Below, in pieces: positions 4,780-6,458 of a stretch of DNA of 6,458 nucleotides (positions are counted from its first letter, which is position 1; every line of letters begins with the position of its first letter). The DNA is from Lysobacteraceae bacterium (GTDB lineage: Bacteria > Pseudomonadota > Gammaproteobacteria > Xanthomonadales > Xanthomonadaceae): contig SEHC01000115.1 of NCBI GenBank assembly GCA_004173415.1, positions 1 through 6,458 of the forward strand, in the 5' to 3' direction. The position numbers and the translations under genes are program-made. The notes beneath the pieces were generated by a model, which worked only from the letters and a program-made list of their open reading frames with translations, made no database searches and was not told the origin of the DNA.

Positions 4780-6458
4780 ATGCCCACCCTTGCCCAAGCC
4801 TGCCAGACTTTCGTGGTCGTCGCAGGTCTCGCTGCCGCCGGTAGCGCCCTTGCCGGAGAGACCGCCCCAGTGACCGATGACGCTTACGCATGGCTGGAGG
4901 ATGTCACCGGCGCCAGGCCGCTGGAATGGGTCAAGCAGCAGAACGCCAAGTCCGAAGCGGAGATCGCTGCGACCCCCGAGTTCAAGCAGCTGGAGGGCCG
5001 GATCCTGGCCATGCTCGATTCCGACGCCAAGATCCCCGGCGTCGAGAAGATCGGCCGTTACTACTACAACTTCTGGAAGGACAAGGGCCACGAACGCGGC
5101 GTCTGGCGACGGACCACGCTGGAGGAGTACCGCAAGCCGCAGCCGGAGTGGGAAACCATCCTGGACCTGGACGCGCTGAACAAGGCGGAAGGCGAGAACT
5201 GGGTCTGGCACGGCGCCGAATGCCGCCGACCCGCGTACACCCGCTGCCTGGTCGCACTGTCGCGCGGCGGCGCCGATGCCGACGTGACCCGCGAGTTCGA
5301 CATCGACTCGCGGCAGTGGATCAAGGACGGATTCTTCCGCCCCGAGGCCAAGGGCGGCCTGACCTGGATCGACCAGGACAATGTTTATGTGTTCACCGAC
5401 TTCGGCGCCGGCAGCATGACCCCGTCCGGCTATCCGCGCATCGTCAAGCAATGGAAGCGCGGCACGCCCATGTCCGCCGCCACCGTGGTCTACGAGGGCC
5501 AAGCGCAGGACATGTACATCGGCGCCGGCCACGACGACACGCCCGGCTACGAGCGCGATTTCGTGATCCGCACGCTGGCCTTCTACAACGACGAGATGTA
5601 CCTGCGTGGCAAGGACGGCAGCCTGACCAAGATCGACGCGCCCAATTCGGCGCAGAAGTCGGTGCAGCGCGAGTGGCTGGGGCTGGAACTGCGCGAAGCG
5701 TGGACGGTCGGCGGCAAGACCTACCCCGCGGGCTCCTTCCTGGTCGCCAATTTCGATCGCTTCATGAAGGGCGAACGCAAGTTCGACGTCCTGTTCGAAC
5801 CGACCGCCAACACCTCGCTGGCCGGCGCGACCCTGACCCGCAACCACGTCGTGCTCAACGTGATGGAAGACGTCAAGAACAAGTTGACGGTGCTGACCCA
5901 CGGCGACAAGGGCTGGACTTCACGGCCCATGCCGGTCGGCGCGCTGGAGTTCGGCACCACCAGCATTTCGGCGGTCGACGCCGAGGAAAGCGATGCGGTC
6001 TGGCTGACGGTGACCGACTACCTCACCCCGACCACGCTGATGATGGCCGATGTGTCCACGCCGGACTCGGTCGAGGTGCTGAAGACCATGCCGGCGTTCT
6101 TCGATGCGTCGAAGAACGTGGTGGAACAGCACTTCGCCGCCTCCAGCGACGGCACCCGGGTGCCTTATTTCCTGGTGCGCCAGAAAGACCTGGAATACGA
6201 CGGCAGTACGCCCACCCTGCTGTACGGCTACGGTGGCTTCGAGGTCTCGCTCACCCCGGGTTATTCCGGTGGGGTGGGCATGGGCTGGCTGGAGAAGGGC
6301 GGCGTCTATGCGGTCGCCAACATCCGTGGCGGCGGCGAATACGGCCCGCGCTGGCACCAGGCCGCGCTGAAGCAGAACCGGCACAAGGCCTACGAGGACT
6401 TCGCCGCGGTCGCCCAGGACCTGATCGCGCGCAAGGTCACCTCGCCGGCGCACCTGGG
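4780..6458 (+). CDS. Secreted prolyl oligopeptidase family S9 peptidase, 3' end missing
   Basis: The gene runs off the right edge, leaving 559 complete codons of a family usually about 690-730 residues long. Residues 1-25 look like a signal peptide (hydrophobic core, then ALA before Gly26), predicting a periplasmic enzyme. The mature start (DDAYAWLEDVTGARPLEWVKQQN) is the classic S9A opening. The middle (about 75-450) is the region expected to form the beta-propeller that gates substrate access. The alpha/beta-hydrolase domain then resumes with LLYGYGGFEVS (YGYGGF at 482-487) and VANIRGGGEYG (NIRGGGEYG at 514-522), both diagnostic of prolyl oligopeptidases, which cut short peptides, usually after proline. 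The window stops about ten residues before the expected GGSNGG serine motif, so none of the catalytic triad can be checked. AGGA at 4770-4773, 6 nt before the ATG, supports the start. The signal peptide's N-region lacks Lys or Arg, which is unusual. Confidence 0.93.
   Translation, partial: MPTLAQACQTFVVVAGLAAAGSALAGETAPVTDDAYAWLEDVTGARPLEWVKQQNAKSEAEIAATPEFKQLEGRILAMLDSDAKIPGVEKIGRYYYNFWKDKGHERGVWRRTTLEEYRKPQPEWETILDLDALNKAEGENWVWHGAECRRPAYTRCLVALSRGGADADVTREFDIDSRQWIKDGFFRPEAKGGLTWIDQDNVYVFTDFGAGSMTPSGYPRIVKQWKRGTPMSAATVVYEGQAQDMYIGAGHDDTPGYERDFVIRTLAFYNDEMYLRGKDGSLTKIDAPNSAQKSVQREWLGLELREAWTVGGKTYPAGSFLVANFDRFMKGERKFDVLFEPTANTSLAGATLTRNHVVLNVMEDVKNKLTVLTHGDKGWTSRPMPVGALEFGTTSISAVDAEESDAVWLTVTDYLTPTTLMMADVSTPDSVEVLKTMPAFFDASKNVVEQHFAASSDGTRVPYFLVRQKDLEYDGSTPTLLYGYGGFEVSLTPGYSGGVGMGWLEKGGVYAVANIRGGGEYGPRWHQAALKQNRHKAYEDFAAVAQDLIARKVTSPAHL

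Noticed and set aside
4588..5901. Minus-strand open frame of 437 codons opposite the S9 peptidase
   Set aside because: The plus-strand frame is an unmistakable prolyl oligopeptidase. The antisense frame has no family signature and stays open because of third-position GC bias.

Overview
The window looks like chromosomal DNA from a high-GC gammaproteobacterium, most likely in the Xanthomonadaceae/Lysobacteraceae (Lysobacter, Luteimonas, Pseudoxanthomonas or Stenotrophomonas-like). This rests on the strong G/C third-position bias, on the gene families present (DUF481 outer-membrane protein, WYL regulator, RssA-type patatin, secreted prolyl oligopeptidase), and on my memory of two small uncharacterised proteins typical of that family. 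No database search was possible. I see no tRNA, rRNA, CRISPR array, insertion sequence or phage gene.

Left half (1-2101, minus strand). Three envelope genes are transcribed right to left: a LolA/LppX-like lipoprotein (1448-2101), a single-pass membrane protein with a TonB-like front end but no TonB C-terminal domain (742-1377), and a DUF481 outer-membrane beta-barrel protein (1-614, cut by the window edge). The first two are 70 nt apart and may share a transcript. The DUF481 gene has its own AT-rich promoter and an operator-like palindrome at 663-713.

Centre (2102-2352). This 251-nt divergent intergenic region separates the lipoprotein gene from a plus-strand regulator. It holds the most striking non-coding structure here: a nested inverted repeat at 2142-2226 with a perfect 13-bp outer stem and a 7+6-bp inner hairpin, just upstream of the lipoprotein gene's Shine-Dalgarno sequence. 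It could be a structured leader RNA, a regulator binding site or a small repeat element.

Right half (2353-6458, plus strand). A YafY-type HTH-WYL regulator (2353-3321) overlaps by one base a patatin-like phospholipase resembling RssA (3321-4211), so the two are probably translationally coupled. A small two-helix membrane protein (4389-4712) and a secreted S9 prolyl oligopeptidase (4780 to the window end) follow. The peptidase is cut just before the expected catalytic-serine motif.

Most genes are recognisable families, many acting in the envelope. I do not see a clear new multi-gene system. The best leads are the nested inverted repeat, the WYL-patatin gene pair and the palindrome upstream of the DUF481 gene.
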